Assembly: GCA_029250685.1 (NCBI GenBank)
Contig: JAQXEU010000003.1
Location: 1-64,000, forward strand
Reading direction: 5' to 3'
DNA from: Polaribacter sp.
GTDB taxonomy: Bacteria > Bacteroidota > Bacteroidia > Flavobacteriales > Flavobacteriaceae
Length of the DNA: 64,000 nucleotides
The notes under the pieces were generated by a model. The model was not told the origin of the DNA. It searched no databases and saw nothing but the letters and a program-made list of their open reading frames with translations. Positions 19,065-28,820 of this stretch are shown here, piece by piece; the first letter of the stretch is position 1, and every line of letters starts with the position of its first letter. The position numbers and the translations under genes were made by a program.

Positions 19065-19085
19065 TCATTCGTAAATTAAATTTCT

Positions 19086-19763
19086 ATGAAACGCATTCTT
19101 TTATTACTCTCAATTGTATTATTAACTTCTTGTGGAGACTCTAAAAACAGCCCAGAATTTATGGCAGCTGTTTCTGGTAATTATTTGTTTAATTCTGATG
19201 AATCTATTGGGATTTCTTTTGAAGAAAATGAAATGCGTGTAAATTGGCGTGGAAAAGAAGACATCAAACCTTTAAAGGTTAATGATAGTACTTTTTATAT
19301 TAAAGATATGAATGAAAAATTCATATTTGTAATGCTACCAAAAGTTCATATTAAACTAGCTAAAAAAAGAGAACATAAAGGAAGAACTTATTCTTTCAAC
19401 AAAATGTTAGCAGGTAAAAAAACGCCAAGAGAATATTTACTAAATAAAGAGTACAATAAAGCTCTTGAAGGTTATTTAGCAATTCAACAAAAAGATTCTT
19501 TAGATAGAACGATTAGAGAAGGAACTTTTAATAATTTAGGTTACGAAATGATGAACGACAAAAAAGTTGAAATTGCTATAGAAATTTTTAAAATAAACAC
19601 AAAACTATATCCTAATAGTTCAAATACCTATGATAGCTTAGGTGATGGTTATAGGAAGCTAAAAGACACAGCAAATGCAGTTCTTAGCTATAAAGAAGCA
19701 TTATCTATCAACCCTGAGAATAGAAAAGCAATTCGTTTTTTAAAGAATCATAAATTTGATTAA
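19086..19763 (+). CDS. TPR-containing lipoprotein
   Basis: Lipobox LTSCG; C-terminal TPR (IFKINTKLYPNSSNTYDSLGDGYRKLKDTANAVLSYKEALSINPEN). Confidence 0.7.
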   Translation: MKRILLLLSIVLLTSCGDSKNSPEFMAAVSGNYLFNSDESIGISFEENEMRVNWRGKEDIKPLKVNDSTFYIKDMNEKFIFVMLPKVHIKLAKKREHKGRTYSFNKMLAGKKTPREYLLNKEYNKALEGYLAIQQKDSLDRTIREGTFNNLGYEMMNDKKVEIAIEIFKINTKLYPNSSNTYDSLGDGYRKLKDTANAVLSYKEALSINPENRKAIRFLKNHKFD

Positions 19764-20298
19764 TTTGGATCACTTAAAGTACCCAATTGGAAAAGTTTAT
19801 ATTCCTGAAAACATCTCAGCAAAGGATATTGAAAACTGGATTTCTACTATTGAACAATTTCCTGTAAAATTAGAAAATTTAGTTCAAAATTTATCTGAAG
19901 AACAATTAAATACACCTTATAGAAATGGTGGTTGGTCGGTAAGACAAACCGTGCATCATTGTGGCGATAGTCATGTAAATAGCTACATCCGTTTTAAGTG
20001 GACGTTAACAGAAGACAAACCTGTAATCAAAGCATATTTCGAAGCAAGTTGGGCAGAATTGTTTGACACGAAAGATGCACCAATTGAATTGGCTTTAAAC
20101 TTTATAAAAGCGTTGCACGCAAAATGGACGTATTTGTTAAAAGGATTATCTAAAGACGATTTAAATAAAGAATTTATTCACCCTGAAAGTGGCGATTCGG
20201 TTACTCTTAAAAAGAATATTGCCATTTATGCTTGGCATTGTAATCATCATTTTGCGCATATCGAAAATTTAATAAAACGTAAAAATTGGACATTATGA
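19756..20298 (+). CDS. YfiT-type DinB family protein (bacillithiol transferase-like)
   Basis: YRNGGWSVRQTVHHCGDSHVNSYIRFKW..; AIYAWHCNHHFAHIENL: metal-binding His triad of YfiT/DinB. Confidence 0.82.
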   Translation: MINLDHLKYPIGKVYIPENISAKDIENWISTIEQFPVKLENLVQNLSEEQLNTPYRNGGWSVRQTVHHCGDSHVNSYIRFKWTLTEDKPVIKAYFEASWAELFDTKDAPIELALNFIKALHAKWTYLLKGLSKDDLNKEFIHPESGDSVTLKKNIAIYAWHCNHHFAHIENLIKRKNWTL

Positions 20299-20375
20299 AA
20301 CTTATCAAAAAAATAACATTACTTGTTTTTTTACTTACAACTGTAAATAAAGCTTATATTCGTTTAAAAAACTAA
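20295..20375 (+). CDS. 26-aa signal-peptide-like ORF (MKLIKKITLLVFLLTTVNKAYIRLKN), possible gene remnant
   Basis: ATG overlaps the upstream stop (ATGA); hydrophobic core; below the ORF-track cutoff. Confidence 0.3.
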   Translation: MKLIKKITLLVFLLTTVNKAYIRLKN

Positions 20376-20377
20376 TT

Positions 20378-21985
20378 ATGAAAAAAGTTTTACTAGTAGC
20401 AATTTGTTCTTTATCATTTACAATTGCTTCAGCTCAGGAGTTTGCAAAAAGAAGATTAATAGTTAAATATAAAACAACAACAAGTAACGCAAAAAATTCT
20501 GTTGACAAAATACTTTCCGAAAACCATTTTAAAGCATCTAAATCTTTATCAGCATTTAAAGGAACTCTTCAGAAATCAAAAAATAAAAATAGCACATTAT
20601 TATTTACTTTTAAAGAAGGAGTTAACCTTTTAAAAGTTATTGATGAGTTAAAGAAAACTGGTGTTTTTGAATATGTTGAGCCTGATTTTATTGGTCATGG
20701 TGGTGGAAAAAAAGGAGTAAGTAATTTAGAGACATCTCCAAGCGATCAATATTTATCTAGACAATGGGGATTAGTGAATAATGGAACCTTTTCACTTTCT
20801 AATTCAACTTCAGATGCGGATGTAGATATGGATTTAGCTTGGGATATTACAACCGGAAACTCAAATATTATTTTAGCAGTTTTAGACTCAGGTATAAAAA
20901 TGAATCATCCAGAATTTGCTGGAAGAATTTGGGTAAATCCAAATGAAACCAATAATAACAGTGATTCTGATGCAAATAATTATACAGATGATATTAATGG
21001 TTGGGATTTTGTGAACAATGACAACAACCCCACAGATGATCATGGTCATGGAACAAATGTAGCTGGAATTTCTGCTGCTACAGGGAATAATTCAATTGGA
21101 TATGCTGGTGTAGATTGGAAATGTAAAATAATGCCTTTAAAAATTCTTGACAACAACAATTCTGGTTTTTACTCTTGGTGGATTGCTGCTATTAATTACG
21201 CCGTAAGCAATGGTGCTAAAGTTATTAATATGTCTGTTGGTGGAAGTGGTTTTTCTCAAGGAATGAAAGATGCTGTTGATAATGCACATGCAAACGGAGT
21301 TGTTATTACTGTTTCTATGATGAACTTTAATAATAACACATCTTACTATCCTGCTGCATATTCTAGTACAATTGCAGTTGGCTCTACAAACTCAGATGAT
21401 AAAAGAACGAATCCATTTTTTTGGAATCCGACAAGTGGAAGTAATTATGGAAACCACATTGATGTAATAGCGCCTGGTAACTATATTTATGGGTTATCAT
21501 ATAATTCAGATACAAATTATAACTCTTATTGGGGAGGAACTTCACAAGCTGCTCCTTTAGTTGCAGGTATTTGCTCTCTTTTGTTAGATCAAAATCCAAA
21601 TTTAACGGTTGAACAAATCAGAACTATTTTAAAAGAAAGTGCAGAAGATCAAGTTGGTAATCTATCTGAAGACACCGTTGGTTGGGATCAATATTATGGT
21701 TCTGGAAGAGTAAATGCTTTTAATGCTTTACAAAAAGTATTATCTGTTGATTCTTTTGATGTTTCAAAATTTTCGGTGTACCCAAATCCAACTTCAAATA
21801 ATTTATTTATTTCTAATATACTAAATAACAGTTCATTTAAAGTTTTTGATACTTTAGGTAAAGAGGTTTTTAACGGAAAAATAATTGAAGGAAAAATACA
21901 ATTATCTACCTTAAAGCCTGGGATTTACATTTTAAAAATTAAAAAAAATTCAGGAAATATTATTAAAAGAGTTATTAAAACATAA
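20378..21985 (+). CDS. S8 (subtilisin-like) serine peptidase with T9SS type A sorting domain
   Basis: LAVLDSGIKMNHPEF, DDHGHGTNVAGI, GGTSQAAPLVAGI catalytic blocks; C-terminal SVYPNPTSNNLFI...GIYILKIKKNSGNIIKRVIKT. Confidence 0.95.
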   Translation: MKKVLLVAICSLSFTIASAQEFAKRRLIVKYKTTTSNAKNSVDKILSENHFKASKSLSAFKGTLQKSKNKNSTLLFTFKEGVNLLKVIDELKKTGVFEYVEPDFIGHGGGKKGVSNLETSPSDQYLSRQWGLVNNGTFSLSNSTSDADVDMDLAWDITTGNSNIILAVLDSGIKMNHPEFAGRIWVNPNETNNNSDSDANNYTDDINGWDFVNNDNNPTDDHGHGTNVAGISAATGNNSIGYAGVDWKCKIMPLKILDNNNSGFYSWWIAAINYAVSNGAKVINMSVGGSGFSQGMKDAVDNAHANGVVITVSMMNFNNNTSYYPAAYSSTIAVGSTNSDDKRTNPFFWNPTSGSNYGNHIDVIAPGNYIYGLSYNSDTNYNSYWGGTSQAAPLVAGICSLLLDQNPNLTVEQIRTILKESAEDQVGNLSEDTVGWDQYYGSGRVNAFNALQKVLSVDSFDVSKFSVYPNPTSNNLFISNILNNSSFKVFDTLGKEVFNGKIIEGKIQLSTLKPGIYILKIKKNSGNIIKRVIKT

Positions 21986-22324
21986 ATGAAACAAGAAATC
22001 ACTTTCGAAGACTTTTTAAAAGTTGATATAAGAATTGGAACTATCATTGAAGTAAATGATTTTCCGAAAGCTAGAAAACCGGCCTATCAATTAACAATAG
22101 ATTTTGGCGAGTTAGGCGTAAAAAAATCAAGTGCACAAATTACAGACATCTACTCTAAAGAAGATTTACTCAACAAACAAATTACTGCAATTGTAAATTT
22201 TAAACCTAGACAAATCGCTAATTTTATGAGTGAATGTTTGGTAATGGGAATTTATAACAAAACAGGAAATGTAGTATTGTTACAAGCTTCTAAAAGCATT
22301 AAAAACGGAGAACAAGTTTCTTAA
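21986..22324 (+). CDS. csaA: tRNA-binding protein CsaA-like
   Basis: FLKVDIRIGTIIEVNDFPKARKPAYQLTIDFGELGVKKSSAQIT. Confidence 0.88.
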   Translation: MKQEITFEDFLKVDIRIGTIIEVNDFPKARKPAYQLTIDFGELGVKKSSAQITDIYSKEDLLNKQITAIVNFKPRQIANFMSECLVMGIYNKTGNVVLLQASKSIKNGEQVS

Positions 22325-22479
22325 TTATCTGGATTATTTAGAATTACCAAAGCACCAATTACTCCAGGAATCCATCCACAAAGTGTTAATAGAAATATAA
22401 TTATAAAAGATCCACAACCTTTTCCGATTACTGCTAAAGGTGGAAAAATAATGGCTAATAAAACTCTTAAAAAACTCAT
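22321..22479 (-). CDS. YqaE/Pmp3 family small membrane protein, 52 aa
   Basis: Translated by hand: MSFLRVLLAIIFPPLAVIGKGCGSFIIIFLLTLCGWIPGVIGALVILNNPDN; PPLAV and LCGWIPGVIGA are Pmp3-like. Absent from the ORF track. Confidence 0.82.
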   Translation of the reverse strand: MSFLRVLLAIIFPPLAVIGKGCGSFIIIFLLTLCGWIPGVIGALVILNNPDN

Positions 22480-22535
22480 AGTATAATTTAGTTGGTATAT
22501 TAATTAGACGACCAGTTTTAAATTATGTTACAATA

Positions 22536-22568
22536 AAAAAAGCTCCTATAAACTAGGAGCTTTTTTTA
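22536..22568. terminator. Intrinsic terminator, bidirectional-looking
   Basis: A-tract AGCTCCTA-TAAAC-TAGGAGCT T7. Confidence 0.85.
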
Positions 22569-22584
22569 TAATAATATTTTAGAA

Positions 22585-25080
22585 CTACATTTTATCTCCG
22601 AAGAAAATTGCGTTCATTAATAATTTGTTTGTTCCGTACCAAAATGCTCTAAAGTTGGTGTTGTCTGTAAAAACAATCACTCTACCTCTACCAGATCTTT
22701 GCACTTGAAAAGGAACTGTACCCGCTAATTCTGTTAAATTCTGCTTAGAAATATATCCAGCTAATAACGGATTCTTTGTGTACTGAATCGGGTTGTTATA
22801 ATTTGTTTTGTTTGGTTTTATAAAAATGGTTGTGTTTCTAAACATTGGTAATTCGTCATTCTTATAACCAAAGGTAATTGGATGTGATAAATCTAACTTT
22901 GTATTAAAAATTGCACCACCAATAACTTGCGCTCCAGAACGTAAACCTCTGTTTTCGAAACTCACAGGATTTGTTGGTTTTTTTGCACTTTTATATTCTA
23001 AGTTGATAAACTTATTAGAAGACAACCAACGCACAGCACTTTTATATCCAATTAAAACACCACCATTACGAACCCAAGTTTTTAAGTTGGTAGACATTGC
23101 TTTGTCTAAACGTCCGCTAGGTAAAATAATCGTGGAGTATTTACTTAAGTTAACTCTAGACGCATATTTTGTGTCTAATTTTGTCAACTTCATATCGTAA
23201 CGCGTATCAAATAAATGCCAAATTTCTCCCGCATCAGAACTAGAAATTCCATCACCAACCATAATAGCAACTTTCTTATCGCTTACATTGCTAAAATTGT
23301 TAGAACCTAAATCCATTCCTTTATTTAAACCAGTTCTTGTACCAAAAAAGTGTACAGAACTCTTTAAAGCAACTTTCTGTAAAAAGGCATATAAATCTGC
23401 AGCATTTAATTTTTGATCTTGTACAGGAATAAAAATCGTTCCGTAATCAAAATCTTTTCCGCCGTTGTCAAATTTCTTCATGGCAACTTTCGCTCTAATC
23501 CCTTTCTTTAAAATGGTATTCAACGCTTTTGGCGTGTAATAATCATTCCAAGGCATTAAATAACCATAATCACTTTTATAAGAAATGGTTCCTGTTGGCA
23601 TTGTTAAATTAGTAACTTCATTACCAATTCTGTTGGTTGCAATATTTTCTTCGTAATCTAAATTAAATGCTAATGGAAACGTCCAAGCAGAAATATCGTA
23701 AAACAAACTATCTGTAAACTTTGTAGTTTTTTGGAACATCGCTTTTACCAAACGACTGTTCTTTTGGTTCATTGGAATCACAAAACTGCTTCCTTTCTTA
23801 TACGTTTTTCCTTTAGATGTAAAATCAGATTTTACTTCGTTGAATTTAATATGGTGTCTTTTTAAAATCTCGGCTAAATGATATGCTCTTGCTGCATCTT
23901 TCTCATCTCCAAAAACAATTCCTTTAGTTTTAGCTGCTTCTCTCTTTGCGTTTTTAAAGAAACTTTGTTGGTATTTCTTAATTTTTACACGCATTTTTCT
24001 TGCAGCTTCTAATGTAGAAAGTGCTGCTGTAAATTGATTACGTACTGTAAACGGAAATCTTAAAACGCCATTTACCGTTTCTTGTGCATGACCACGAGAA
24101 CTTGCTTGCTCAAATAAAATTCCGATTGAACCATTTACATCTGGAAACGTAGAACCTTTACCGTAGTAAAAATCGTCAAAGCTTTCTTCTGAATAATAGG
24201 TTGAACCTATTTTATCTAACGCTTTTGCATGATAGGTTGCAATCTCTTTGGTTAAATCTTGATTTAATTGTGGTGTTAATGGATTTGTTCTAGACGGAAT
24301 TCCCGGTTGAAAAAAGAACGAAGAATTCGATCCCATTTCGTGATGATCCGTTAAAATATTTGGCATCCATTTATGAAAAGAAGCAATTCTTGCTCTCGAT
24401 TCTGGTAATTGAACTGGCAACCAATCTCTGTTCATATCAAACCAATAATGATTTGTTCTTCCTCCTGGCCAAACTTCTCTGTATTCTCTGTCGTTTGGAT
24501 CTGGATTTACGTTAATTGCTTTATTGGTATTTGCCCAATATGCAAAACGTTGCAATCCGTCTGGATTAAAAGAAGGATCAAATAAAATAACTGTATTGTT
24601 TAATAAATCGTCAATTTTGCTTCCTTGTGCAGCTGCTAAATAATACGCTGCAGCCAAACCAGCATTTGCTCCACTTGGTTCGTTACCATGAATTGAAAAT
24701 CCTTGATACACAACAATAGGATCGTTAGAAACATCTAAAGAAGCATTCTCTGTAGCAGAAATATGACGTTTTCTAATGTTTTCTAAATTCTGATGATTCT
24801 TTGGTGAAGTAATGGTTAACAACAATAAAGGTCTTCCTTCAAAAGTAGTTCCTCTGCTTTCAATAGAAATTCTATCAGAAGCTTTTGCCAACGCTTTCAT
24901 GTATTCGGCAAGCTTATCATGTGTAACATGCCACTCTCCTACTTCATGCCCAATAACAGATTTTGGCGTTGGTATATTTTTGCTATACGTAACATCTTTT
25001 GGTAAATAGTACGATAAATCTACTTGTTGTGCCGAAACTGAATAGGCTAGCAACAAAAAAAGAAAGGTGATTTTTTTCAT
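22585..25080 (-). CDS. M14 family zinc carboxypeptidase, secreted
   Basis: SRGTTFEGRPLLLLTI, GFSIHGNEPSGANAGLAAAYYLAA, NPDGLQRFAYW, TDHHEMGSNSSFFFQPG. Confidence 0.9.
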   Translation of the reverse strand: MKKITFLFLLLAYSVSAQQVDLSYYLPKDVTYSKNIPTPKSVIGHEVGEWHVTHDKLAEYMKALAKASDRISIESRGTTFEGRPLLLLTITSPKNHQNLENIRKRHISATENASLDVSNDPIVVYQGFSIHGNEPSGANAGLAAAYYLAAAQGSKIDDLLNNTVILFDPSFNPDGLQRFAYWANTNKAINVNPDPNDREYREVWPGGRTNHYWFDMNRDWLPVQLPESRARIASFHKWMPNILTDHHEMGSNSSFFFQPGIPSRTNPLTPQLNQDLTKEIATYHAKALDKIGSTYYSEESFDDFYYGKGSTFPDVNGSIGILFEQASSRGHAQETVNGVLRFPFTVRNQFTAALSTLEAARKMRVKIKKYQQSFFKNAKREAAKTKGIVFGDEKDAARAYHLAEILKRHHIKFNEVKSDFTSKGKTYKKGSSFVIPMNQKNSRLVKAMFQKTTKFTDSLFYDISAWTFPLAFNLDYEENIATNRIGNEVTNLTMPTGTISYKSDYGYLMPWNDYYTPKALNTILKKGIRAKVAMKKFDNGGKDFDYGTIFIPVQDQKLNAADLYAFLQKVALKSSVHFFGTRTGLNKGMDLGSNNFSNVSDKKVAIMVGDGISSSDAGEIWHLFDTRYDMKLTKLDTKYASRVNLSKYSTIILPSGRLDKAMSTNLKTWVRNGGVLIGYKSAVRWLSSNKFINLEYKSAKKPTNPVSFENRGLRSGAQVIGGAIFNTKLDLSHPITFGYKNDELPMFRNTTIFIKPNKTNYNNPIQYTKNPLLAGYISKQNLTELAGTVPFQVQRSGRGRVIVFTDNTNFRAFWYGTNKLLMNAIFFGDKM

Positions 25081-25363
25081 TAGTTAGGTGTTTGTTAGTT
25101 TTCTGCCTACAAGGTATAAAAAACAAAAAGGTTGTGTTAATTGTTGGTTGTCTATTTAACTTTTGTTTAACAGAATTAGAATAACAAAAGAAGTTGATAA
25201 ACAACCTTATAAGTATATTCAAATTTGTTAATAGTGTGATGGAATCACTTTACACCTCGATAATGGTTTTGTGTCCCTTGAAACTATGCGTTTATCACTA
25301 TTACTTTAATAAAGGTGAAATTGAAATTAGTTTTGCTTAAATCAATTCGAAAAGTCAACAGAA

Positions 25364-26011
25364 ATGAAAACTAAAATATACGATTATTTAAACAAACCCT
25401 ATGCAGTAATTTTAATAATGCTTATTGCGCCAGTATTTGGGTTTATTGATCGAAACTTTGTCTTTTTCTTTGCCCTAGGTATTACTTTCCTTATTTTACG
25501 AGGGAGTAAATTTGATTGGGCTAGGTTCGGAATAGGACGGAAAATTACTGGAAAAACCGTTTTAAAGAGTTTAATAATAGCGTTAGTCCTTTTCATTGTA
25601 TTTGGTCTCTTTATAGACCCTATACTTGAAACATAGCTAGGTGAATATGATTTATCATCTATAGAAGATATAAGAGGGAATTTAGTTGGTTATATTGTTT
25701 TAATGGTCATCATGTGGGTATTTGCAGCGTTTGGAGAAGAATTCCTGTTTCGTGGGTATTATATGAAAGCATTAGCTGAGTTATTAGGTAATAACAATAG
25801 AGCTTGGTTACTCTCAGCAATTATTACGTCACTCTACTTTGGGGTATCTCACGCATATCAAGGTCTCGTTGGAGTAGTGTCTGTGTTTTTATGGTCTTTT
25901 GCTATTTCATTGATCTTTAATAAAAATAGAAATAATTTACTCCTACTTGTATTGATTCATGGAGTTTATGATTCAATAGGAATAACTCTTATATTTTTGA
26001 ATATCGCTTAA
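25364..26011 (+). pseudogene. CPBP-family intramembrane metalloprotease interrupted by in-frame TAG at 25634-25636
   Basis: ORFs 25364-25636 and 25703-26011 are in the same frame; the 22 codons between are open (LGEYDLSSIEDIRGNLVGYIVL); second part has FGEEFLFRGYY (EExxxR). Confidence 0.82.
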
Positions 26012-26015
26012 AAAC

Positions 26016-26157
26016 AGTTGCCAACAATGTGTCTAATTAATTGCTTAGTCTGTGTGTACTCGGAAAATCCTTCGGATTTCCCGACTGGTTCATTTTCTTT
26101 TACTAACTTAGTTCAAACTAACGCAACTAACTATACACGAATACGTGATATGCAACT
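26016..26157. repeat. Structured intergenic element 1
   Basis: Core TAATTAATTGCT at 26034; outer dyad AGTTGC/GCAACT, GTGT/ACAC; inner hairpin CGGAAAATCC-TTC-GGATTTCCCG. Confidence 0.55.
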
Positions 26158-26178
26158 CCCTAAAAGCACATAAAAAAA

Positions 26179-26985
26179 ATGAATATCAAAACTTTTATTG
26201 TAGATTCTTTTACAAATATACCTTTTAGAGGAAATCCAGCAGGGGTCTGTCTATTAGAAGAAGCTATAAGTATTGAAATAATGCAATCAATTGCATCTGA
26301 ACTAAATTTATCTGAAACCGCTTTTTTGTTAAAAACTAAAAACAACCATTTTACAATAAGATATTTTACACCAACTATTGAGATTGATTTTTGTGGACAT
26401 GCAACTTTGGCCGCTTCAAAGATAATTTTAGATAAATTCAATAATGAGACTGTTAATTTCACTACTCATAAAGGATTGCAATTAAATGCTAATATTGAAG
26501 GTGAATATATAAAGATGTTATTCCCTTTGTATCTAACAACTGATTATAATACAAATCAAAAACTTAATGATGCATTTGGTATAGAAAATGCTATTTCTAC
26601 GAAATTTTCAAAAGATTTGGATATGCTTATCATTGAAGTAAAAGACAAACAAACTCTTTTGGATATAAATCCAGACTATCAAAAAGCCATTGAAAGTTCT
26701 AAAACTATAAAAGAAGTTGTTATAACTTCAAAATCGGAAGATAAAGGTTATGATTTTTATTCAAGATGCTTCTGTCCTTGGATTGGTATTAATGAAGATC
26801 CCGTAACAGGTGCTTCCCACTCTGTTTTAGCAAAATATTGGAGCGTCATTTTAAACAAGAAAGAAATGTCAGCATTTCAATTATCAGACCGAGGTGGTTT
26901 TTTAAAATTGAAAATAATAAATGATACCGAATTGGAGGTTAGAAGTAATGCCAGAATTGTATTTGAAGGAGAAATTAAATTATAA
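26179..26985 (+). CDS. PhzF family protein (phenazine biosynthesis/isomerase-like)
   Basis: VDSFTNIPFRGNPAGVCLLEE, NLSETAFLL, RYFTPTIEIDFCGHATLAA, GINEDPVTGASHSVLAKYW. Confidence 0.93.
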   Translation: MNIKTFIVDSFTNIPFRGNPAGVCLLEEAISIEIMQSIASELNLSETAFLLKTKNNHFTIRYFTPTIEIDFCGHATLAASKIILDKFNNETVNFTTHKGLQLNANIEGEYIKMLFPLYLTTDYNTNQKLNDAFGIENAISTKFSKDLDMLIIEVKDKQTLLDINPDYQKAIESSKTIKEVVITSKSEDKGYDFYSRCFCPWIGINEDPVTGASHSVLAKYWSVILNKKEMSAFQLSDRGGFLKLKIINDTELEVRSNARIVFEGEIKL

Positions 26986-27005
26986 AAAGCTTATAACACC
27001 TTATA

Positions 27006-27053
27006 AAATTAATTGCTGCGGAATTCCTTCATCGGAATTCACGCGAATTAATT
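27006..27053. repeat. Structured intergenic element 2
   Basis: Core AAATTAATTGCT at 27006; AATTAATT...GGAATTCC-TTCATC-GGAATTC...AATTAATT hairpin. Confidence 0.55.
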
Positions 27054-27085
27054 ATCTTTCGCATTGGTAAAAACATTTTTAACAA

Positions 27086-27790
27086 ATGAAAGAACATCTT
27101 ACTCTTTTAATTGATGACAAGAACATCGATTTATGGAATGATTTAAGTAACATATATGAAATTGAATTAATTGCTAGTCCAGAAGAAAATTACATATCTA
27201 AAGTTTCAGGCAAGAGTGCAACTATCGGCATTTATGAAAGTGATCTTAATGCAACTTCTTTTACAAATCAGTTATTGCATATATACTTAAAATCAAAGAA
27301 TGTAAAAATTACAGAAGATTTCTATACTGCCTTAGAAAAACCTGAGAATATTAATACTCTTTTTTCTGATGGCTTAAAAGAACATGTAACGTATTGTTTA
27401 GAACTTGAATTAACACGTCCTCTATTTTTAAAAATGGGTTATGAAAATCAACTTATCACAAGTGATTTTAATGAACCTAAAATGAATAAAAAGATGCTAG
27501 ATGTTCTCTTTAAAAGGTATAAAAATAAAGACGTTTATGACAGAGAAGCTGTAGATTTTTTTATCGGTACATTCTTCGCAATGAAGTCTTGTAATAATCC
27601 TGCTTTTAAGTATCATAAACACTTCATCGCTTTTCAAGATTTAGATAAAGAATTGTATACCACATTATCAGAATTCTGGCTAGATTGGAAAACCTTTGAC
27701 ATGGAAGATCCTGAAGATAGCTATGATAAAATTTTGCAATATTTTATTGAAGATCTTGTGGGTTGGATATCAGAAAAAACCATCTCTTAA
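27086..27790 (+). CDS. Hypothetical protein, 234 aa
   Basis: Complete ORF with plausible codon usage; no family recognised. Confidence 0.6.
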   Translation: MKEHLTLLIDDKNIDLWNDLSNIYEIELIASPEENYISKVSGKSATIGIYESDLNATSFTNQLLHIYLKSKNVKITEDFYTALEKPENINTLFSDGLKEHVTYCLELELTRPLFLKMGYENQLITSDFNEPKMNKKMLDVLFKRYKNKDVYDREAVDFFIGTFFAMKSCNNPAFKYHKHFIAFQDLDKELYTTLSEFWLDWKTFDMEDPEDSYDKILQYFIEDLVGWISEKTIS

Positions 27791-27813
27791 AACAGTTCTT
27801 AATAGTACAAACA

Positions 27814-28164
27814 ATGAACACAAATAACATTGACAACAACAAACCAACAGATACACAAAAGCAATCTGACGAACTTTCTAGTGAAAAGAAACCTACAAAA
27901 CGCATACGAAGGCAAGCTACAGAAGAACAATTAAGTAACCCGTTTCATGGAGTTAAACTTGTAGAAGTACTAGAACGTCTGGTAGCGCATTATGGTTGGG
28001 AATACCTAGGAGAACGTGTCAATATTCGCTGTTTTATAAATAACCCATCAATGAAATCGAGCTTAGGCTTTTTAAGAAAAACTACTTGGGCAAGAGAACA
28101 TGTAGAGGATCTTTATTTGGAAATGTTAGACGAAAAAGAAGATAAACCTAAAGAGAATAATTAA
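27814..28164 (+). CDS. VF530 family DNA-binding protein
   Basis: Start moved to ATG 27814; [63 protein letters not shown]. Confidence 0.85.
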   Translation: MNTNNIDNNKPTDTQKQSDELSSEKKPTKRIRRQATEEQLSNPFHGVKLVEVLERLVAHYGWEYLGERVNIRCFINNPSMKSSLGFLRKTTWAREHVEDLYLEMLDEKEDKPKENN

Positions 28165-28169
28165 AAAGT

Positions 28170-28195
28170 AAGTTAATTGCTGAAACACGCAATTA
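28170..28195. repeat. Structured intergenic element 3 (short)
   Basis: Core AAGTTAATTGCT at 28170; TAATTGC-TGAAACAC-GCAATTA hairpin. Confidence 0.45.
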
Positions 28196-28226
28196 TCATA
28201 TACAAGACCATTAGCAATAAATAAAA

Positions 28227-28766
28227 ATGAAGTTTGAAGAAATAATAACTGACAGATTAATTTTGAGAAAATTTACTCAAGAAAGTTTTGATGCTATTTA
28301 TTCTGATATGTCTCAAGAGGAACAATTAGATATTCTTGGTTTAAATTCGATTGAAAAATTATTGGAAGAAAAAGAAAAGTATAAAAAAGGCCTTTCTACA
28401 TATAATAAGAAATTTCTTTACCATCAATTAATAGATAAAAAAACAAGTGCGATTATTGGTTGGTGTGGATTTCATACTTGGTACACTGACCACAATCGAG
28501 CAGAAATAGGATATGGACTGTTTGATAATAACTATAAAAGTAAAGGCATCATGTCAGAAGCAATAGTATCAATTGTTAATTATGGGTTTCATAATATGAA
28601 TTTAGAAAGAATAGAAGCATTTGTAAGTCCAAATAATATGCCTTCGATAAAATTGCTAAAAAGAATAAAATTTAAGGAAGAGGGTTTATTAAAACACCAT
28701 TATTTTGATAATAATAAAATGGATGATTCAATAGTATTTGCCTTATTGAGATTTGAATATAAATAA
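28227..28766 (+). CDS. GNAT family N-acetyltransferase
   Basis: TDRLILRKFTQESF, IIGWCGFHTW..RAEIGYGLFDNNYKSKGIMSEAI, VSPNNMPSIKLLKRIKFKEEG. Confidence 0.92.
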   Translation: MKFEEIITDRLILRKFTQESFDAIYSDMSQEEQLDILGLNSIEKLLEEKEKYKKGLSTYNKKFLYHQLIDKKTSAIIGWCGFHTWYTDHNRAEIGYGLFDNNYKSKGIMSEAIVSIVNYGFHNMNLERIEAFVSPNNMPSIKLLKRIKFKEEGLLKHHYFDNNKMDDSIVFALLRFEYK

Positions 28767-28775
28767 ACATTGCTT

Positions 28776-28820
28776 ACAACGTAAGTAATTCATTGCTAGT
28801 ACTCGCAATCTTCGCGAATT
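28776..28820. repeat. Structured intergenic element 4
   Basis: Core TAATTCATTGCT at 28786; TACTCGCAATCTTCGCGAATTTT resembles the centre of element 1 (TACTCGGAAAATCCTTCGGATTT). Confidence 0.5.
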
